Source: Desulfosarcinaceae bacterium (GTDB lineage: Bacteria; Desulfobacterota; Desulfobacteria; Desulfobacterales; Desulfosarcinaceae). From it: 64,000 bases of DNA. The stretch is taken from contig JASJCL010000010.1 of the NCBI GenBank assembly GCA_030066015.1, positions 1 to 64,000 on the forward strand, read 5' to 3'. Both the position numbers and the translations under genes were made by a program. Under the pieces are notes generated by a model, which saw only the letters and a list, made by a program, of their open reading frames with translations, was not told where the DNA came from and did not search any database. Positions 25,659 to 35,606 of the stretch are shown here, piece by piece (the stretch's first letter is position 1; each line of letters begins with the position of its first letter).

Positions 25659-26156
25659 ATGGCCAAGTCGGACGAATTGACCGAGAGCATGGAAAACTAT
25701 CTGGAGACCATCCTGGCGTTAGAGGAAGACCACAAGGTGGCCCGGGCCAAGGAGATCGCTGAGCGGCTGGAGATCCAGCGCGGCAGCGTCACCGGTGGCC
25801 TCAAAAGCCTGGCCGAAAAGGGTCTGATAAACTATGAGCCCTACAGCTATATCACCCTGACCCCCCAGGGAAAGAAGATCGCCCGGGAGGTGGCCCGTCG
25901 GCATGACGTGCTGCGGGACTTTCTGCTCAATATCCTGCGCGTGGATCCCAAGGCGGCGGACGAGAACGCCTGCCGCATGGAACACGCCATCGACGGCACC
26001 GTCCTGGAGCGCTTGGTCTGCTTCATCGAGTACATCCATACCTGCCCCCGCGCCGGCGACCAGTGGTTGGACGCCTTCGTGGAGTACTGCAATTCGGAGA
26101 GCCCCAGCGAGCACAAATGCAAGACCTGCATCAACGATTGGAAGGCGGCGCACTGA
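25659..26156 (+). CDS. DtxR-family metal-dependent transcriptional regulator
   Basis: Protein of 165 aa. The N-terminal winged helix-turn-helix matches the DtxR/MntR family: ESMENYLETILAL, ARAKEIAERLEIQRGSVTGGLKSLAEKGLI, then TLTPQGKKIA. The dimerisation and metal-binding part has HDVLRDFLLNILRVDP and a MEHAIDG motif with candidate metal ligands Cys, Glu and His at about 107-111. The tail ends HKCKTCINDW, a CxxC seen in many sulfate-reducer homologues. Divergent from feoAB, so it probably represses iron uptake when Fe2+ is high. That link is by context. Confidence 0.92.
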   Translation: MAKSDELTESMENYLETILALEEDHKVARAKEIAERLEIQRGSVTGGLKSLAEKGLINYEPYSYITLTPQGKKIAREVARRHDVLRDFLLNILRVDPKAADENACRMEHAIDGTVLERLVCFIEYIHTCPRAGDQWLDAFVEYCNSESPSEHKCKTCINDWKAAH

Positions 26157-26292
26157 ACCCAAATCGCATTGCACGCCAACCGCGGGACCGCTCACGGGTG
26201 TAAGATGCGTCCCCGCTCGGGCGAGGACTCTCTCGCCGAACCGGAATCGCCCCGCCCCGCTGGCCCGCTGGTTGTACCGGGACCGTCCTGCG

Positions 26293-26640
26293 CTAAGCGA
26301 TCAGCTCCACGGTATCCGGTGCCTCCCTTTGGCACAGGTGGTTGACGATGGCGACCATAAAATCGCGCATCTCCGTCGCCAGCTGTCGGCAGGTGTCGCA
26401 GTAAACCCGGCGCCGCATATACCCGTGAACCGCCACCTGGTGGTGGTACCAGGCGCCATAGGGCGTGCCCTTGCAGAAGCGCCGGCCGGTGAATGCGGCG
26501 ATGGGACAGCCGGTGCACACCAGAGCATAGTAAATGCGACAGGGCGGGCAGTCCAGGACCCCGCCGTCGCTGCCGCTTCCTGCCACGATGCGGTCCCATT
26601 TTCGGACCGAAGCCTTCATGATGCTGAGCGCGTCCAACAT
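26293..26640 (-). CDS. Cys-rich hypothetical protein
   Basis: Protein of 115 aa with seven cysteines in a metal-site-like arrangement: CPPC, then CTGCPI, FCKGTPYG and YCDTC. The pattern suggests a zinc- or iron-binding fold. I do not recognise a named family with certainty; similar CxxCP...TG..FC..TPY strings occur in scattered hypothetical proteins. The ATG at 26640 has AGAGGAGG seven bases upstream and is preferred over the ATG at 26664. The gene converges with the dtxR-like gene and has no obvious operon partner. Confidence 0.65.
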   Translation of the reverse strand: MLDALSIMKASVRKWDRIVAGSGSDGGVLDCPPCRIYYALVCTGCPIAAFTGRRFCKGTPYGAWYHHQVAVHGYMRRRVYCDTCRQLATEMRDFMVAIVNHLCQREAPDTVELIA

Positions 26641-27100
26641 GGGGGCACCTCCTCTTGTGTCCATCTTCCCCGAAGAACGATGGCGTTGCTGGAAGTGGTG
26701 GCGTTGGAACGAGTGGTGGATGACGGCTGTTGGTCAGAGGGGCAAATCTGTAAGGCAATCGTCTCGCTGGAGGGCAGGCTCACTGGAGCACTGTGGTCGG
26801 CGTAAGATCATCGTAGCGCCTGGGCCAATGGGTGTCAAATCCTGAAAAATCAAAAACCCTTATCCCCCGTGCGCGAGTTGACTTCCCCTTGTCGAGCCCT
26901 TAGATTAACGCCCGTAAAGTCCGTTTCCAAACACGATCACCGGGCCAACGCTTCGCCGCCAAACGTTCCCGTCCAATGCCGGCCCAAAATGTCGCAGCGC
27001 CGTTCCACCGCAACAGCAGCAACCCCATATCCGCAACCGATCCAATCGAAATGACGAACTGACGCATGCCCGCGGCAGAAGATCCCCAAGGAGAAGTGAC
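26641..27100. other. 460-bp intergenic region before TIGR03546
   Basis: The gap separates the Cys-rich gene from the TIGR03546 gene. Apart from a candidate promoter at 26878-26906, I saw no gene, hairpin with T tract or known RNA element. Confidence 0.5.
26878..26906 (+). promoter_or_regulatory. Candidate promoter for the TIGR03546-TIGR03545 operon
   Basis: TTGACT (26878-26883) and TAGATT (26901-26906) are 17 bp apart. Transcription would begin near 26913, leaving about 190 nt of leader. Confidence 0.4.
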
Positions 27101-27622
27101 ATGATTGAACTCGTGGCCAATCTGCTCAAAATTCTCAACTCCGAGACGGAACCCCGGCAGATCAGCCTGGGGATCTGCTTCGCCATGGTGGCGGGCCTCA
27201 CGCCACTTTGGCGACCCCATAACCTTTTGATATTGCTTCTGGTTCTTGTTCTGCGGGTCAATCTCTCGGCCTTCATCCTGGCGTGGGGCGTTTTCTCGGC
27301 CATCGCCTATCTCATAGACCCCCTCTTCCACAGCTTGGGGCTGGCGATTCTCAACGCCGACGGACTGAAGGGGCTTTGGACCACGCTCTACAACCATCCC
27401 TGGTTCCCCCTGACCCAGTTCAACCACAGTATCACCATGGGCAGCCTGGCCGTGACCGCGGTGCTCTTTGTGCCCCTCCTGCTGCTGGGCAACTTCATCA
27501 TCCGCAACTACCGTGAGCACATCCTCGCCTATGTGCAGAAATCCCGCTTGGGACAGATGCTCAAGGCCACCAAAATCTTTGAAACCTATCAGACCCTGCG
27601 GGGTTGGGGAGGTGGTCGATGA
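27101..27622 (+). CDS. TIGR03546 family membrane protein
   Basis: Protein of 173 aa with about four membrane segments. It matches TIGR03546: it starts LLKILNSETEPRQISLGICFAM, continues with PLWRPHNLLILLLVLVLRVNLSAF, and has FNHSITMGSL in the loop before the last helices. The family is coded next to TIGR03545 in many Gram-negative bacteria, and its role is unknown. The stop overlaps the next start by four bases (ATGA), so the two are translationally coupled. A membrane anchor or export partner for the TIGR03545 protein is a reasonable guess. Confidence 0.87.
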   Translation: MIELVANLLKILNSETEPRQISLGICFAMVAGLTPLWRPHNLLILLLVLVLRVNLSAFILAWGVFSAIAYLIDPLFHSLGLAILNADGLKGLWTTLYNHPWFPLTQFNHSITMGSLAVTAVLFVPLLLLGNFIIRNYREHILAYVQKSRLGQMLKATKIFETYQTLRGWGGGR

Positions 27623-29466
27623 GCCAGACGACGCAACCGCCGGCCAATGATTCGGAGAAGCGCGACGGTCCGAAATCGCCCCAGGGAGGCAAAAAAGGCT
27701 GGATCCGCTGGCCAGGCCTCATCGCGTTCGTGGCAATCACCCTGATCCTGGCCGTCGTTTGGCATTTTCTGGCGGACTGGTTGGTGAAGCGGGCCGTTGA
27801 ATCGGCCGGCACCAGGGCGGTCGGCGCCAAGGTGGAAGTGGCCGCGGCCGATCTGAGCCTCTTCCCCGCCGGACTGGTGCTGGACGGACTACAGGTCACC
27901 AATCCTGACGCTCCCATGACCAACGCCGTTGAGATCGGTCGCGTGGGGATGGATCTGGAACTGGCCCAGCTCATCCGCCGTCGGGTGGTGGTCAATCTGA
28001 TGCAGGTGGACGCACTGCGCTTCAACACGGAGCGGAAATCCTCCGGCGCGCTGCCCGACAAACAGCGCCGCAAGGAGGGGGCGGACAGCGAGGGTGCCGG
28101 CGAAGCCCTTAAAAAAGGTCTGGAGAAGATGGGCTGCGGCAATTTCAAACTGCCCAGCTTCGAGAAGCCCGATCTGCAGAATCTGCTGGCCAACGAGCAG
28201 CTCAAATCTCTGGAGTTGGCCCAGCAATTGGAAGCCGACATCAAGGCCGAGGAGGCCTACTGGCAGAAGACCCTCAAAGAACTGCCCGATCAACAGACGC
28301 TAAAGGCCTACGAAGAGAAGTTGAAAGGGCTCTCATCCAAGAAGAGCGACCTGGGTGCGCTATTGGGCAAAGCGGGAGACGCCCTCACTGTCCAGAAGGA
28401 GCTTCGGGCCGATCTCGAGCGGATCAAAGCGGCCCAGCAGCGCTTTCAAAAAAGCAGCCGCGACCTCCGGCAGCGGGTGCAGCAGCTGCCCAAGGCGCCC
28501 ATGGCCGACGTGCGTCGTCTTCAGGCGAAATACAGCCTCAGCGCCGACGGACTGGCCAATCTCAGCCAATTGCTCATTGGCGGCCAGCTCTGCGACCACT
28601 GGCAGACCGCCTGGGAATGGTATCAACGGCTCAAGCCCTATATTGCGCAGGCGACGGCGGGAGGGGAAGCGGCGGCACCCGAACCGGAGCGCGGGACCGG
28701 CGCCTACGTGCGATTCACCGAGAAGACCCCCCTACCCACCTTTCTGATTCGCCAAACCAAGGCCTCGGTCCAATTGCCGCTGGGCGCCTTGAGCGGCAAA
28801 ATTGAAAACATCAACAGCAACCCGCCCCTTCTGGGAAAGCCCACCGCCTTCAACTTCCTGGGGCGTGATCTTGCCGCGGCCAAATCCCTCTCCGCCACAG
28901 GGCTGATCGATCTGGTAACCCCCGGCGACCCGAGCAGCCGCGCCAAGCTGGAACTCAACGGCTATCAGCTCGACAAGGTGCCCCTCTCCAGGGAAGCGGC
29001 CCTGCCCGTTACGGTGGATACCGCACTGGCCGATCTGGCGGCCGATTTTTCATTTGCAGAGCAGCGGGTGAACACCTCGGTGGACATGGACTTCGACGCC
29101 GTCAAGCTCTCTGCCGCCGCTCCCGCAGGCGACAACGCGGTCCAGACAGCCCTCATCAATGGCCTCACCGGCATCCGCCGCTTCGACCTGGTGGCGTCGG
29201 TGATGGGGAATGTGGATGACTATCGCATGAAGATCCGCTCGAGTTTGGACCAGACCTTAAAAGACGCCGTGGGCGGCCTCGTTAAGAAGGAGGCCGCCAA
29301 ACTCAGTGCACAGATCGAGAGCAAGGTCCGCCAGGCGGTGTCCGCGCCACTGTCCAATGCGCAGCAGCAGATCGATGTGTTGGGACCGGTGGGTGACGAG
29401 CTGCAAAAACGCCTCAACATCGGCGGAGAACTCCTCAAGGGCAGCGGCCTCAAACTGCCCTTTTAA
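27619..29466 (+). CDS. TIGR03545 family protein
   Basis: Protein of about 615 aa, AsmA-like in its overall plan. A cytoplasmic tail of about 35 residues is followed by one membrane segment ([19 protein letters not shown]), then [30 protein letters not shown], typical of AsmA/DUF748-like proteins that span the periplasm. A long helical stretch rich in Lys, Gln and Glu (about 155-300) is probably coiled coil. The C-terminal half is beta-rich. It is the regular partner of TIGR03546. Inferred location is the inner membrane facing the periplasm; no function is established. Confidence 0.85.
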   Translation: MSQTTQPPANDSEKRDGPKSPQGGKKGWIRWPGLIAFVAITLILAVVWHFLADWLVKRAVESAGTRAVGAKVEVAAADLSLFPAGLVLDGLQVTNPDAPMTNAVEIGRVGMDLELAQLIRRRVVVNLMQVDALRFNTERKSSGALPDKQRRKEGADSEGAGEALKKGLEKMGCGNFKLPSFEKPDLQNLLANEQLKSLELAQQLEADIKAEEAYWQKTLKELPDQQTLKAYEEKLKGLSSKKSDLGALLGKAGDALTVQKELRADLERIKAAQQRFQKSSRDLRQRVQQLPKAPMADVRRLQAKYSLSADGLANLSQLLIGGQLCDHWQTAWEWYQRLKPYIAQATAGGEAAAPEPERGTGAYVRFTEKTPLPTFLIRQTKASVQLPLGALSGKIENINSNPPLLGKPTAFNFLGRDLAAAKSLSATGLIDLVTPGDPSSRAKLELNGYQLDKVPLSREAALPVTVDTALADLAADFSFAEQRVNTSVDMDFDAVKLSAAAPAGDNAVQTALINGLTGIRRFDLVASVMGNVDDYRMKIRSSLDQTLKDAVGGLVKKEAAKLSAQIESKVRQAVSAPLSNAQQQIDVLGPVGDELQKRLNIGGELLKGSGLKLPF

Positions 29467-29516
29467 GCCCCTCACATTCAGACCGGCACCGTACGCCTGC
29501 GCCCTCCCTCAAAATG

Positions 29517-29565
29517 CCCCCAAGCGGCCTCACCAAATGTGAAGCCGCTTGGGGGTGTTTCTTTT
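29517..29565 (+). terminator. Rho-independent terminator after the TIGR03545 gene
   Basis: CCCCCAAGCGGC (29517-29528) pairs perfectly with GCCGCTTGGGGG (29544-29555). The loop contains a further TCAC/GTGA pairing. A T-rich run follows at about 29556-29565. This isolates dnaK from the upstream operon. Confidence 0.88.
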
Positions 29566-29592
29566 CGCCAGCATTAAATCGATCTGCAATCC

Positions 29593-29634
29593 TTGACATG
29601 CCATTTATTGGATATATTACTTTTTGTAATGATA
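29593..29634 (+). promoter_or_regulatory. dnaK upstream element shared with hsp20
   Basis: TTGACA (29593-29598), three bases, CATTTATT (29602-29609), 17 bases, TAATGATA (29627-29634). The same three blocks with nearly the same spacing lie upstream of hsp20 at 35666-35706. ATTAC/GTAAT (29616-29630) forms a small dyad inside it. TTGACA may be a -35 element with TATTAC 16 bp later as -10. The CATTTA block also resembles the right part of a sigma-32 -10 box, but no matching -35 lies at the proper distance. Confidence 0.55.
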
Positions 29635-29675
29635 TTTTAATCGTAATACAACAACAGACCGACAGGGAGGTTGAG

Positions 29676-31586
29676 ATGCAACCCATCATAGGTATCGATC
29701 TGGGCACCACCAATTCCTGCGTGGCCGCATTGGAAAACAAGGATCCCAAGGTGATCCCCAATGCCGAGGGCGGGCGTACAACACCCTCCGTCTTTGCCGT
29801 GAGTTCCGGCGGAGAGCGCCTGGTAGGCCAGTTGGCCAAACGCCAGGCCGTCACCAACCCCGAGAACACCGTATTCGGCGTCAAGCGACTCATTGGCCGC
29901 AAATACGACAGCGCCGAGGTCGTCCAAGACCGTGAGGTTCTGCCTTACCGGATCGTGGCGGCGGACAACGGCGACGCTGCCATCCAGGTCCAGGGTCGTC
30001 GCTACAGTCCGGCGGAGATCTCCGCCCAGGTGTTGGCGGACCTGAAAAAAGCGGCCGAGGATCATCTGGGAACAGCGGTCAAGGACGCCGTCATCACCGT
30101 ACCGGCCTACTTCAACGACAGCCAGCGGCAGGCCACCAAGGACGCCGGCAAAATCGCCGGTCTCAACGTCCTGAGAATCATCAACGAACCAACCGCGGCG
30201 GCATTGGCCTATGGCATGGACCGCAAGGGGGATCAGACCATCGCCGTCTTCGATTTGGGGGGTGGCACCTTCGATATCTCCATCCTCGACATCGGCGATG
30301 GCGTCTTCGAGGTCAAAGCCACCAACGGCGACACCCACCTGGGGGGCGAGGACTTCGATCTGCGTCTGATCGAACACCTGGCCGACGAGTTCCGGAAAGA
30401 TCAGGGCATCGACCTGCGGGGGGACACCATGGCCCTTCAGCGCCTCAAGGAAGCCGCCGAGAAGGCCAAGATGGAGCTCTCCAGCACCATGGAAACGGAC
30501 ATCAACCTGCCCTTCATCACGGCGGATGCCGGCGGACCAAAGCACCTCAACCTCAAGCTCACCCGCGCCAAGCTGGAGAGCCTGGTGGGCGATCTGCTCG
30601 ATCGCCTGGAGGGTCCTTGCCGCACGGCGCTGACGGACGCCGTCTATGCCACCGGTGACATCGACGCCGTCATCCTGGTGGGCGGCATGACGCGCATGCC
30701 GGCCGTCCAGTCGCGCGTACAGCAGATATTTGGCAGGGAACCGGCCAAGTCGGTCAATCCCGACGAGGTGGTCGCCATGGGGGCCAGCATCCAGGCCGGG
30801 GTGCTGAAGGGGGATCTCAAGGATGTGTTGCTGCTGGACGTGACGCCCCTCAGTCTGGGCATCGAAACCCTGGGCGGCGTGACCACCAAGCTGATCGAGA
30901 AAAACACCACAATCCCCACCCGCAAGAGTGAGGTCTTCTCCACGGCGGCGGACAACCAACCTGCCGTCAGCGTTCACGTGCTGCAGGGGGAGCGGGAGAT
31001 GGCGTCGGACAACAAGACCCTGGGTCGTTTCGAACTGACCGGCATCCCGCCGGCGCCCCGCGGTACCCCGCAAATCGAGGTGAGCTTCGATATCGACGCC
31101 AACGGCATCGTCAAGGTCAGCGCCAAGGACATGGCCACCGGCAAGGAGCAGTCGATCCAGATCACCGCCTCCAGCGGCCTGCGCCAGAGCGAGATCGATG
31201 CCTTGATCCGCGATGCCGAGGCACACCGTGAAGCGGATGCGCGTAAAAAGCAGGCCGTGGAGACCCGCAACCGGGCCGACCACCTTGTCTATACGGTCGA
31301 AAAAACCTTGAGTGACCTGGGCGCCCAGGTCGACCCAAATCTCAGGGCGCAGGCCGAAGCCGCCACGGGGGATCTCCAGCAAGCGCTAAAAAGCGAGGAT
31401 ACCGAACGGATCCAACGCGCCAGCGATACCCTGGAAACCCTTGTTCAGCAGATCGGCCAGGCGGCCTACGCCGGTCAGGGCGGCTCACCCGGCGGTCACG
31501 CTGCAGCGGGGGCGCCCGGAAGCGGTGGCGCCGACAGCCCCAAAGGCGATGACGTGGTGGATGCGGAGTATGAGGAGGTGGCGTGA
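29676..31586 (+). CDS. dnaK: Molecular chaperone DnaK (Hsp70)
   Basis: ATP-driven chaperone of 636 aa. The nucleotide-binding domain begins [14 protein letters not shown] and contains [30 protein letters not shown], the phosphate motif [13 protein letters not shown] and [11 protein letters not shown]. The substrate-binding domain has [16 protein letters not shown] and continues to a Gly- and Ala-rich tail ending in the family-typical [10 protein letters not shown]. The ATG at 29676 has GGGAGG five bases upstream. No grpE, dnaJ or hrcA gene is adjacent, so this may be one of several Hsp70 copies or a detached locus. It is flanked by strong terminators and so is probably monocistronic. Confidence 0.97.
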   Translation: MQPIIGIDLGTTNSCVAALENKDPKVIPNAEGGRTTPSVFAVSSGGERLVGQLAKRQAVTNPENTVFGVKRLIGRKYDSAEVVQDREVLPYRIVAADNGDAAIQVQGRRYSPAEISAQVLADLKKAAEDHLGTAVKDAVITVPAYFNDSQRQATKDAGKIAGLNVLRIINEPTAAALAYGMDRKGDQTIAVFDLGGGTFDISILDIGDGVFEVKATNGDTHLGGEDFDLRLIEHLADEFRKDQGIDLRGDTMALQRLKEAAEKAKMELSSTMETDINLPFITADAGGPKHLNLKLTRAKLESLVGDLLDRLEGPCRTALTDAVYATGDIDAVILVGGMTRMPAVQSRVQQIFGREPAKSVNPDEVVAMGASIQAGVLKGDLKDVLLLDVTPLSLGIETLGGVTTKLIEKNTTIPTRKSEVFSTAADNQPAVSVHVLQGEREMASDNKTLGRFELTGIPPAPRGTPQIEVSFDIDANGIVKVSAKDMATGKEQSIQITASSGLRQSEIDALIRDAEAHREADARKKQAVETRNRADHLVYTVEKTLSDLGAQVDPNLRAQAEAATGDLQQALKSEDTERIQRASDTLETLVQQIGQAAYAGQGGSPGGHAAAGAPGSGGADSPKGDDVVDAEYEEVA

Positions 31587-31682
31587 TCCGCCGAGCGGAT
31601 CGAATCGGCCCGGCCCGATAGACGGATTGGGCCGACCGCCCGCTGCAGTCGCCATCCGATCGACCAGGTCTCAGTCCATATG

Positions 31683-31725
31683 ACGCCACTGCCCCCTTTT
31701 TTCGGGGGGGCAGTGGCGTTTTTTT
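31683..31725 (+). terminator. Rho-independent terminator of dnaK
   Basis: ACGCCACTGCCCCC (31683-31696) pairs perfectly with GGGGGCAGTGGCGT (31706-31719), a 14-bp stem, followed by a run of seven T. The tract overlaps the stop codon of the convergent radical SAM gene. Confidence 0.93.
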
Positions 31726-33082
31726 AGGTCCCCTCTCTCACCCACGCCTTGATCTGAGCCAGATAGGACCAGCTGAAACCTTCGGGAACGCAGGGCAGGA
31801 TAGCGTTGTTGCAGTAAATGGGGTCCGCTTCCAGATCGTAGGGGGAGGCGTCGACGGCCGCGCGCCACAGCCGGGTTCCGGGGATGGGCGTGTAGTATGC
31901 GGGGATGGGCGTAATCCCGGCGCCGTGGACGATAGCGATGGATCGTCGCAAGGTCGGGAGGTCCTGGCCAGGCAGACCGGCCAGCAAATAGGCGCCCAGT
32001 TGCTCGCGCGCAAAGCCGGCCCGCCGCAGGTAGCCGACGCAGGCGGTGAACTCGTTGGCCGTAACCTTGGCGTCCAGCGAGCCGCGCGTCTCGAAGGCGG
32101 CGGTCTCCAGCCCCAGGCGAAGGGTGTGGAAGCCCGACTGATGCATGAGTTCGGCCAGTGGCGTGGTGATATTGCGGATGTGAAGGGCGTTGGGTGTGTG
32201 GAGCCTGAGGTCGAGTCCCCGGTCGACGATCCCCCGCAGCAGAGGGACGGCGTGACGCTGGGCATCGACCAGAAAGGCGTCGTCATAGAGGGCGATATCC
32301 CGAACCCCGTTCGCCGTATGCCAGTGGACAATCTCGGCCAGCACGGACTGCGGTGACCGCAGGCGGCGCTCCGGGTTGAGTATTCGGGATGCGCAGTAAG
32401 CGCAATCGAAGGGACACCCACGGCTGGTTTGCAGGGGCAGATAGGCCATCTTCCGCAGAAGGTCCAGCGCTGGCCGTGGCCAGGCGTCCATATCAGCGGG
32501 ATCGATGCGGGAGGTGGCCCATCGTCGGCCCAGCCCGGGGACCAGATCGCCCACCAGTTCCAGAATGCGGGCTTCCGCCTCGCCGGTCATCACCACGTCG
32601 GCGCCGCTGTTGCGACGGGCGTGTTCAGGATAGAGGGTGGCGTAGGTGCCGCCCAGCACCACGGGTACCCCGGGATAGGCGGCCCTCAGTTCGGCAATGG
32701 TCTCTTGTACACCGGGATACCAATAGGTCATCAGAGAGGTCACCAGCACCGCGTCGGGGCGCGGCAGTTGCCGCAAGTCCTCCCGTAGCCAGGCCGGGGG
32801 GATGCCATACCGCGAATAGGTGCGGGGGATGTGCGCCAAGGCCGCCGGCGGTTCGATGGGCGTCTTGAGGAAGGGGCCCCGGCCGCAGCGGTGCCGCGGA
32901 TCGGCGGGGACGGCCCGTGGATGAAAGCGATCCAGGCAGTCAATGAAGCTGACCCGGCAACCATGCGCCCGCAGGATGGCCCCCAGGGATAACAAGCCCA
33001 GGGGTTTGGCCCACACATCGTAGGCAGCGAAATCGTGAATCCAAGGGTTGACCAGGAGGATGTGGGCAGCGGCCGTCCTCAC
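31724..33082 (-). CDS. B12-binding-domain radical SAM protein
   Basis: Protein of 452 aa. The N-terminal cobalamin-binding-like domain (about 1-190) starts ILLVNPW and includes PLGLLSLGAILRAHG, DAVLVTSLMTYWYPGV and VVLGGTYATLYPEH. The radical SAM core carries the 4Fe-4S motif CPFDCAYC (about 227-234) after PLQTSRG. The DxHxxG cobalamin motif is not obvious, so the domain may have lost B12 binding. The start is a GTG 9 bp after the ahbB stop, indicating an operon. It is not AhbC or AhbD, which lack this N-terminal domain. A methyltransferase-type or hopanoid-type reaction is possible; the substrate is unknown. Confidence 0.87.
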   Translation of the reverse strand: MRTAAAHILLVNPWIHDFAAYDVWAKPLGLLSLGAILRAHGCRVSFIDCLDRFHPRAVPADPRHRCGRGPFLKTPIEPPAALAHIPRTYSRYGIPPAWLREDLRQLPRPDAVLVTSLMTYWYPGVQETIAELRAAYPGVPVVLGGTYATLYPEHARRNSGADVVMTGEAEARILELVGDLVPGLGRRWATSRIDPADMDAWPRPALDLLRKMAYLPLQTSRGCPFDCAYCASRILNPERRLRSPQSVLAEIVHWHTANGVRDIALYDDAFLVDAQRHAVPLLRGIVDRGLDLRLHTPNALHIRNITTPLAELMHQSGFHTLRLGLETAAFETRGSLDAKVTANEFTACVGYLRRAGFAREQLGAYLLAGLPGQDLPTLRRSIAIVHGAGITPIPAYYTPIPGTRLWRAAVDASPYDLEADPIYCNNAILPCVPEGFSWSYLAQIKAWVREGT

Positions 33083-33091
33083 GGTGAGTGA

Positions 33092-33565
33092 TCAATCGGT
33101 GGGGAAATAGGTCATGGAGGTTTTCTTCAGCTCCTCCTTGCTGAAGAGCAGCTCATAGGTCGAAACGCCTGCCTTCGCGGCCATTTCACGGGCGGTGGCG
33201 ATACAATCCGCCTCGCTGGTGCCGTGAATCATGGTGTAGAGATTGTAAGGCCACGTTGGCTTGGGATCCCGCCGATAGCAGTGGGATACCTGGGGGAAAG
33301 CGGCCATGAGGGCGCCCACCTCCTCGATGCGCGCCTCATCCACCTGCCAGGCGGTCATGGCGTTGGCGTCGAAGCCGGATCGCTGATGGCGCAGGGTGGC
33401 CCCGAATCGCCGCATGATGCCGCGGTCGACCAGACTCTGCAAAACCGCCAGCAGCTCCTCTTCGCGGATGCCGATGGCGTGGGCGATTTCTCGGTAGGGT
33501 TGCTCGACGATGGGCATATCACCCTGGATAGAGGCGATGACACGTTTTTCGATTTCGGTCAGCAT
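33092..33565 (-). CDS. ahbB: Siroheme decarboxylase subunit (AhbB-type, Lrp/AsnC-like)
   Basis: Protein of about 157 aa with an AsnC/Lrp-type winged helix at the N-terminus, then the siroheme decarboxylase signatures RRFGATLRHQRSGFDANAM, VSHCYRRDPKPTWPYNLYTM and LFSKEELKKTSMTYF. AhbA and AhbB form a heterodimer that decarboxylates siroheme to 12,18-didecarboxysiroheme in the heme pathway of sulfate reducers and many archaea. The related NirDLGH proteins act in heme d1 synthesis and are the main alternative. The ahbA, ahbC and ahbD genes are not in the window. The ATG at 33565 starts the conserved part; an upstream in-frame start would add 12 residues. Confidence 0.85.
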   Translation of the reverse strand: MLTEIEKRVIASIQGDMPIVEQPYREIAHAIGIREEELLAVLQSLVDRGIMRRFGATLRHQRSGFDANAMTAWQVDEARIEEVGALMAAFPQVSHCYRRDPKPTWPYNLYTMIHGTSEADCIATAREMAAKAGVSTYELLFSKEELKKTSMTYFPTD

Positions 33566-33807
33566 CTCGCGGGTATACGTTGAGGGGCACCGGGAAGTCA
33601 AGCCCCGAACAGGAGGGTCGCCAGCCGGCGGAAACCGGTGTACCGGCCCCTGACGGCCGCCTTGCGGGTGCCAATGAGGGCCGCGCCCCCCCTACAGTGA
33701 TGCCGTTTCCCGCATCTTCGCGACCGCTGAATCCGTTTGGGACCGATCGGCGTCGGCCGAAGCGGGCCCACGTGGTGGGCGGCGTCCGCACCGTGCCCAG
33801 CGGGGAA

Positions 33808-34908
33808 TCATTTATCGGGAAAGAGTCGATGAATCTCCGCTTCAGAGGCTCCGCAGATCCCGCGTTCGGTGATGAAGCCGGTCACCAGGCGGGAAGGTGT
33901 CACATCGAAGGCGTAGTTGCCGGCGGGGCTGTCCAGCGGCGGCACGAGCACTGTGCGCACCTCCCCGTCCACCAGCCCCTGGATTTGACGGACCTCATCG
34001 GGGTCGCGCTCTTCGATGGGAATCTCCGCGAGACCGTCGCGCATCTGCCAATCGAAGGTGCTCGAGGGCAGCGCCACGTAGAATGGCACCTCGTTGTCAT
34101 GGGCGGCCAGCGCCTTGAGATAGGTGCCGATCTTGTTGGCCACGTCCCCCGTGTGGGTGGTGCGGTCCGTCCCCACGATCACCAGATCCACCCTACCATG
34201 CTGCATGAGGTGTCCGCCGGCATTATCGGTAATCACCGTGTGGGGCACCCCTTGGCGGCCCAACTCCCAGGCCGTCAGTCGGGCACCCTGATTGAGGGGC
34301 CGGGTTTCGTCCACCCAAACGTGCACATCGAGGCCGGCCGCCGCGGCGGCATACACCGGGGCGGTTGCGGTGCCCCACTCCACACAGGCCAACCACCCGG
34401 CGTTGCAATGGGTAAGGATGTTGACCGTACCGCCGTCCTTTCGCTCACTGAGTGCCCGGATGAGCTCGACCCCATGCTGTCCGATCCGGCGGCAATTTTC
34501 CACCTCCTCCTCGGCGATGTCGGCCGCCAGCTCGCGGGTGATCTCAACCAGTTCTGCGGGGCTTGTCGCGGCCGCTGTGGCCTCGAGGGCGCGGTCCACT
34601 GCCCAGGCCAAATTAACCGCGGTGGGTCGGGCCGCTTTGAGACGGTCACATTCTGCCTTGAAAAAGGCCAGCGGTTCATTATGATGGGTGGCGGCGATGG
34701 CGGCCAGCATGGTTCCATAAGCGCCGCTCACGCCGATGAGGGGCGCCCCCCGCACGTACATCTCCTGAATGGCGATGATCATCTCGTCAACGGTCCGCAG
34801 GGGCGCCACCACGAGGTGGTGGGGCAGTTGTCGCTGATCGATGACATGGACAATTGTCGGATCATCGCCCAGCCAGATCGGTCGTTTCGGCCTTGATGCT
34901 CTCTGCAT
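33808..34908 (-). CDS. mtnA: S-methyl-5-thioribose-1-phosphate isomerase
   Basis: Protein of 366 aa of the eIF2B-alpha-like family. It isomerises methylthioribose 1-phosphate to methylthioribulose 1-phosphate in the methionine salvage or related MTA-handling shunts. Signatures are MYVRGAPLIGVSGAYG, VNLAWAVDRAL, ILTHCNAG with the catalytic-site Cys, DETRPLNQGARLTAWEL, ITDNAGGHLM with the catalytic Asp, VGTDR and NKIGTYLKALAA. Ribose-1,5-bisphosphate isomerase is the close alternative, but the motif set favours MtnA. No other methionine salvage gene is nearby. A 235-bp gap upstream shows no clear promoter. Confidence 0.92.
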   Translation of the reverse strand: MQRASRPKRPIWLGDDPTIVHVIDQRQLPHHLVVAPLRTVDEMIIAIQEMYVRGAPLIGVSGAYGTMLAAIAATHHNEPLAFFKAECDRLKAARPTAVNLAWAVDRALEATAAATSPAELVEITRELAADIAEEEVENCRRIGQHGVELIRALSERKDGGTVNILTHCNAGWLACVEWGTATAPVYAAAAAGLDVHVWVDETRPLNQGARLTAWELGRQGVPHTVITDNAGGHLMQHGRVDLVIVGTDRTTHTGDVANKIGTYLKALAAHDNEVPFYVALPSSTFDWQMRDGLAEIPIEERDPDEVRQIQGLVDGEVRTVLVPPLDSPAGNYAFDVTPSRLVTGFITERGICGASEAEIHRLFPDK

Positions 34909-35143
34909 GGATCTCCTCGTTAAACGTGTTGTTGCGGTACAAAGCCGCCTGTCAACCCAATCCGCGGGTGTGTAGTGGAAAGCTATTGCGAGGCCTGCTG
35001 TGCCTGGGCCAGTGATGCCAACACATCCCGATTAGGCCCGTATTGGTCCTCAATTTGTCGGACCAGTTATCCTCCAGGTGTCGGTCCCGCTGTGCGGCGG
35101 CCGGCGCCCACTCTGCACCTTAGAACTTATGGGAGGTCTATCG

Positions 35144-35503
35144 ATGACGGACAATGTGGTTATTACCCTTTCCTGCGGCACTGACAACCCCAATCGTGCC
35201 ACTCGCGCCTTTCACCTGGCCACCATCGCCCACAAGGAGGGCAAGAACACGACGGTTTTTTTGCTGGATGACGCCGTCTTCCTGGCCAAGAAGGGCCTGG
35301 CCGACAATCTGCGGGCCGCAACCGGCGACATCGCTGATGATTTGATCACCTATCTGCAGGCGCACAGCGTTCCCATACTGGCTTGTACGCCATGCGCCAA
35401 GGCGCGTCGCATCACCGAAGCGGATCTCATCGAAGGCGCTCGCATGGGCACCGCCGTGGAGCTGATCCAGCTCTCCTGCGACGCCGCCGTCATCAGCCTC
35501 TAG
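35144..35503 (+). CDS. DsrE-family protein
   Basis: Protein of 119 aa with a DsrE/F-like alpha/beta fold. It reads VVITLSCGTDNPNRATRAFHLA, then TTVFLLDDAVFLAKKGLADN and a C-terminal CTPCAKARRI motif. The CGT cysteine near residue 11 and the CTPC pair (about 85-88) are candidate sulfur-carrying sites. DsrE-like proteins relay sulfane sulfur in sulfur metabolism; here no dsr genes are adjacent. The CGTDNP motif matters because related DsrE-like proteins exist with selenocysteine in place of a cysteine, while this copy has Cys. The ATG at 35144 has GGGAGG seven bases upstream. Confidence 0.87.
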   Translation: MTDNVVITLSCGTDNPNRATRAFHLATIAHKEGKNTTVFLLDDAVFLAKKGLADNLRAATGDIADDLITYLQAHSVPILACTPCAKARRITEADLIEGARMGTAVELIQLSCDAAVISL

Positions 35504-35606
35504 GCACGCCCACCGAGGAGGGCAATAGCCCGGCGCTGCCCGCTTCACCGGGAGTGACCAATGCAGCGCGACGATATCGTTGCGCCGGCACGGCTGTACC
35601 CATATT

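Noticed and set aside
29467..29675. CIRCE element (TTAGCACTC-N9-GAGTGCTAA) upstream of dnaK
   Set aside because: Not found; the dnaK leader has the other shared element instead.
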